From Novosphingobium sp. Chol11 (GTDB taxonomy: Bacteria > Pseudomonadota > Alphaproteobacteria > Sphingomonadales > Sphingomonadaceae), in NCBI RefSeq assembly GCF_900218065.1, contig NZ_OBMU01000001.1, forward strand, positions 1,274,919-1,338,918: a DNA stretch of 64,000 nucleotides, given 5' to 3'. The translations under genes and the position numbers were made by a program. The stretch's first letter is position 1. Each line of letters begins with the position of its first letter. The notes under the pieces are model-generated. The model was not told the origin of the DNA. It saw only the letters and a program-made list of their open reading frames with translations, and made no database searches. Shown here in pieces: positions 59,942 through 64,000 of the stretch.

Positions 59942-62218
59942 ATGACCGTCCCCGTTCCCTCGCCCGATGATCCATCCTACCTTCAGGGCCTCAATGAACC
60001 TCAGCGGGAGGCTGTGCTTACGACCGAAGGGCCGGTCCTCGTGCTGGCAGGTGCAGGAACGGGCAAGACCGCCGCACTGACCGCGCGGCTTGCTCATCTT
60101 GTCGCTACGCGTCGTGCTTACCCGTCCGAAATTCTGGCGGTGACGTTCACCAACAAGGCCGCGAGAGAAATGCGCGAGCGCGTCGGACGCATGATAGGTC
60201 CTGCGGTCGAAGGGATGCCGTGGCTCGGGACCTTCCATGCAATCGCGGCGAAGATGCTGCGTCGGCACGCGGAATTGGTCGGGCTTCAGTCCAATTTCAC
60301 CATCCTTGATACCGACGATCAACTCCGCCTGATGAAGCAATTGATCCAAGCCGAAGGCGTCGATGAAAAACGATGGCCCGCGCGGCAGTTGGGCGGCCTG
60401 ATCGACCAATGGAAGAATAAGGGACTAACGCCGGAAGAAATTGGTGCCAGCGATAGCGAAGCTTATGCGAATGGAGGCGGCCAGAAGCTTTACGCAGCTT
60501 ACCAGGCCCGGCTTCGTGACGTGAATGCCTGCGATTTTGGCGACCTGCTGCTCCACGTACTGACGATCCTGAAGCGCCATCGTGATGTGCTGGAAAGCTA
60601 TCAGCAACGGTTCCGCTACATCATGGTCGATGAATATCAGGACACTAACAGCAGCCAATATCTGTGGCTCCGCCTGCTCGCTCAACAGCGCAAGAATATT
60701 TGCTGCGTGGGCGACGACGACCAGTCCATCTATTCGTGGCGAGGTGCCGAAGTCGCCAACATCCTGCGGTTCGAGAAAGATTTTCCCGGCGCCAAGATCG
60801 TTCGTCTGGAGCAGAATTACCGATCGACGCCTCATATTCTCGGCGCCGCTTCCGGAGTGATTGCCGAAAATGGCAACCGGTTGGGGAAGACGCTTTGGAC
60901 CGATATCGACGTCGGAGAAAAGGTCCGTGTCATCGGCGTCTGGGACGGCCCAGAGGAAGCTCGCCGCGTAGGCGACGAGATCGAATCGCTGGAGCGTTCC
61001 GGGCGGTCGCTCGATGATGTGGCTATCCTAGTTCGCGCACAGCATCAGACTCGCGAGTTTGAAGACCGCTTCATCCAGATCGGCCTCGCCTATCGTATCG
61101 TGGGCGGATTCCGTTTCTACGAGCGTGCCGAGATCCGTGATGCACTTGCCTATCTGCGTCTTGTCAATCAACCGGCTGACGATTTGGCATTCGAGCGGAT
61201 CGTCAACGTTCCCAAAAGAGGCTTGGGCGACAAGGCGGTGGAGAAGCTTCACCGACTGGCAAGGGCGGAAGGCATTCCTTTGGCGCTGGCGGCTGCGCGC
61301 ATCCTGGACACCGATGAACTGACACCTCAGGCGCGTCGAAGCCTGGGATCTTTCATAGGAGACCTTGCATGTTGGCGTGACAGGGCGGCTCAGTTGCCCC
61401 ATGCCGAACTGGCGCGCCAGATACTCGACGAAAGCGGTTATACGGCGATGCTTCAAGCGGAGCGTACAGCCGAAAGTGCGGGCCGCCTTGAAAACCTGAA
61501 CGAGCTTACCCGCGCGATGGAGGAGTATGAAACGCTCGGCGCGTTTCTAGAGCATGTATCACTTGTCATGGACAATGATGCGCAAGCCGAAGAACGCAAG
61601 GTCACGATCATGACCATACACGCGGCAAAGGGGCTCGAGTTCGACACCGTATTTCTGGCAGGCTGGGAAGAAGGAATTTTCCCGTCCCAGCGCGCGCTCG
61701 ACGAAGGCGGGCTCAACAGCCTCGAAGAGGAACGCCGGCTCGCCTATGTCGCGATCACGCGCGCTCGAAAGATGTGCATCATTCTGTATGCTGCCAACCG
61801 GCGTATATATGGCCAGTGGACCAGTTCTATCCCGTCCCGCTTCGTCGGCGAACTGCCGCCTGAGCATGTCGAGGAAGAAAGCAGCATGACTGGCGGAGCG
61901 TCATTATGGCGCGCTAACTGGTCTGAGCGTGCCGACCCCTTCTCCAATGTCCAACGTGGCAACGGCCGCGGCCCGGGTTGGCAACGTGCGCAACAAGGCG
62001 GTCAATTCAATCGCGAACCTGTTCGGATCGTGGAAGCCCGAGCATCTGCCATCTCACTCGGCAACAAGGGTCGGGATGACATGCAGTTGGGTTTACGCGT
62101 TTTTCATCAGAAATTCGGTTACGGAACCGTTGCCGAAATCGAGGGCAATAAGCTGGAAATCGACTTTGAGACAGCGGGCCGCAAGCGCGTCATGGACAGC
62201 TTTGTACAGCCCGCCTGA
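59942..62218 (+). CDS. UvrD/PcrA-type ATP-dependent DNA helicase
   Basis: The protein has 758 residues and the SF1A helicase layout: LNEPQREAV, Walker A AGAGTGKT, FTNKAAREMRERV, DEYQDTN, GDDDQSIYSWRGAE, LEQNYRS and TIHAAKGLEFDTVFLAGWEEG, and a final basic tail. Such enzymes unwind DNA in repair and replication. ATG 59942 is used; upstream TTG codons are possible and no ribosome site is clear. Confidence 0.94.
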   Translation: MTVPVPSPDDPSYLQGLNEPQREAVLTTEGPVLVLAGAGTGKTAALTARLAHLVATRRAYPSEILAVTFTNKAAREMRERVGRMIGPAVEGMPWLGTFHAIAAKMLRRHAELVGLQSNFTILDTDDQLRLMKQLIQAEGVDEKRWPARQLGGLIDQWKNKGLTPEEIGASDSEAYANGGGQKLYAAYQARLRDVNACDFGDLLLHVLTILKRHRDVLESYQQRFRYIMVDEYQDTNSSQYLWLRLLAQQRKNICCVGDDDQSIYSWRGAEVANILRFEKDFPGAKIVRLEQNYRSTPHILGAASGVIAENGNRLGKTLWTDIDVGEKVRVIGVWDGPEEARRVGDEIESLERSGRSLDDVAILVRAQHQTREFEDRFIQIGLAYRIVGGFRFYERAEIRDALAYLRLVNQPADDLAFERIVNVPKRGLGDKAVEKLHRLARAEGIPLALAAARILDTDELTPQARRSLGSFIGDLACWRDRAAQLPHAELARQILDESGYTAMLQAERTAESAGRLENLNELTRAMEEYETLGAFLEHVSLVMDNDAQAEERKVTIMTIHAAKGLEFDTVFLAGWEEGIFPSQRALDEGGLNSLEEERRLAYVAITRARKMCIILYAANRRIYGQWTSSIPSRFVGELPPEHVEEESSMTGGASLWRANWSERADPFSNVQRGNGRGPGWQRAQQGGQFNREPVRIVEARASAISLGNKGRDDMQLGLRVFHQKFGYGTVAEIEGNKLEIDFETAGRKRVMDSFVQPA

Positions 62219-62311
62219 CGTTGAGGGTTAGAGGTCCGGCACAGCAAATGCGGCCGCACGCACAGTCAATCGCCTGATCCCTGCCATCGGCTTACGAAAT
62301 AGATGGGGATT

Positions 62312-62387
62312 TGGTGGAGCCTAGCGGGATCGAACCGCTGACCTCCTGCATGCCATGCAGGCGCTCTCCCAGCTGAGCTAAGGCCCC
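62312..62387 (-). tRNA. tRNA-Ala(GGC), copy 1
   Basis: The reverse strand gives acceptor GGGGCCT/AGGCTCC (one G-T pair), D-arm TCAGCTGGGAGA, anticodon loop ATGGCAT with GGC, T-arm GCGGTTCGATCCCGC, discriminator A and encoded CCA. It is identical to the copy at 62513. Confidence 0.97.
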
Positions 62388-62512
62388 ATCTCAATGCAGA
62401 ATAGGCTGCATCCGTGAAAAAGGCTATGCTTTCCGGACAGCCATCATTCTTCGACCCCAAACCCAAGCTTCAGCATATCAAACTAGGCCGATAAACGCCG
62501 CTGCTCGGAAAT

Positions 62513-62588
62513 TGGTGGAGCCTAGCGGGATCGAACCGCTGACCTCCTGCATGCCATGCAGGCGCTCTCCCAGCTGAGCTAAGGCCCC
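62513..62588 (-). tRNA. tRNA-Ala(GGC), copy 2
   Basis: This has the same sequence as copy 1, 125 bases further upstream on the same strand, so the two form a tandem duplicated pair. The spacer has no shared sequence beyond the tRNA ends. Confidence 0.97.
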
Positions 62589-62675
62589 TTTCCAATGTCG
62601 GCGCTGTTTGGGTCCAGCGCCTCGGAGGTCGCTGCCATTAGGAGGCAGCAACTTCCTTGGCAAGCAGAAAATTAC

Positions 62676-63011
62676 TTAATTGTCGTCGTCGCCGTCGTCA
62701 CCCGCGGCATCGACGCCGAGGTCGTCGTCACCGCCGAGATCAACGTCATTATCCGGTGAGTCGCCGTCATCATCGACGTCCAGATCCAGATCCAGATCGT
62801 CATCCGCCGACTCCAGTTCGCCATCGGCAGTCTCGATGACCTTCTTGGGTGCTTCCTCATAAGGCAGCGGCTGCTTCGACTTAAGAACGGGCTCGGGTTC
62901 CCAGGCAGTGTTACAGTTGATGCAGATGACCGGGTCGTCCTTGCCCAGGTCATAGAAGCGCGTGGCGCATTTCGGGCAGGTACGCTTCGTGCCCCATTCA
63001 GCCTTGACCAT
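62676..63011 (-). CDS. FYDLN acid protein (TIGR02300 family)
   Basis: The protein has 111 residues. An N-terminal zinc ribbon has CPKC and CINC around RFYDLGKDDPVICINC. The C-terminal half is almost purely Asp/Glu with Gly (LDLDLDVDDDGD and more), a low-complexity acidic tail typical of this alphaproteobacterial family of unknown role. ATG 63011 begins MVKAEWGTKRTCP. It is divergent from aroA. Confidence 0.92.
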   Translation of the reverse strand: MVKAEWGTKRTCPKCATRFYDLGKDDPVICINCNTAWEPEPVLKSKQPLPYEEAPKKVIETADGELESADDDLDLDLDVDDDGDSPDNDVDLGGDDDLGVDAAGDDGDDDN

Positions 63012-63157
63012 GTCCGGCCTTGTCCTTCTTACGAGTGCTTCAACGAATATCACGCGGCACGACCATGTCGCCCGCGAAGCGACGGGCGCCTTGCCATAGC
63101 AGAACCGCGCTGTCAAAAGCCGGGCGCGATTTTTCAGTTCCCTGCCAAACGGATTGA

Positions 63158-64000
<843 letters not shown>

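Overview
The window reads as one stretch of chromosome from a GC-rich alphaproteobacterium, most likely a sphingomonad (Sphingobium/Sphingomonas type). The evidence is a fused IspDF, a tandem-domain Hfq, the dusB-ntrBC-ntrYX-hfq-hflX gene order, a class II (CP4-like) AroA, a FYDLN/TIGR02300 acid protein, a DUF6628-type protein and REP-like intergenic hairpins with GCGAA loops. Species-level placement is inference.

Layout. 1-9580: a partial gene, tRNA-Ser and a tightly packed cell-wall/replication/translation run (mltB-like, dacA, tmk, holB, metG, tatD, an MBL hydrolase, an aspartic protease, an MHS-type transporter), with many ATGA or GTGA stop-start overlaps. 9916-20023: mazG faces a long leftward block dusB-ntrB-ntrC-ntrY-ntrX-hfq-hflX (nitrogen and redox signalling plus RNA chaperone). 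20126-28838: ispDF, pncC, ratA-like, lipA, carbonic anhydrase, a NYN-LOTUS protein, acylphosphatase, ettA, an M28 peptidase and an Ala/Asn-rich lipoprotein.

28965-35200 is an integrated element of about 6.2 kb. A 23-bp near-perfect repeat of the 3' end of tRNA-Pro(TGG) marks both ends, and paired 13-bp repeats near each end look like integrase arm sites. It carries a tyrosine integrase, a serine recombinase, two small CxxC/CxxC proteins, a frameshifted phage-like gene, several very small genes, and an orphan zinc-ribbon/helical protein of different base composition that may be defence cargo.

35356-46293: a CAT-anticodon tRNA, a WalW-like deacetylase, a sensor kinase with a degraded ATPase domain, an Lrp regulator, two TPR-type periplasmic paralogs, gyrA, a DUF952 protein and a ceramide-glycosyltransferase-like enzyme. 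46332-54087: an LpxL-like acyltransferase, trpF-trpB-trpA-accD-folC, a DUF6628 protein behind a Fur-like palindrome, and an AmpG-like permease. 54250-57830: a gene-poor patch with small hypotheticals, then a response regulator, an RluB-type synthase and rsmD. 57924-64000: a globin and a divergent Rrf2 regulator sharing a palindromic operator, a secreted small protein, a GFA protein, a UvrD/PcrA helicase, two identical tRNA-Ala(GGC), the FYDLN protein and a truncated aroA.

Most of the window is ordinary core genome. The least explained part is the tRNA-Pro element.
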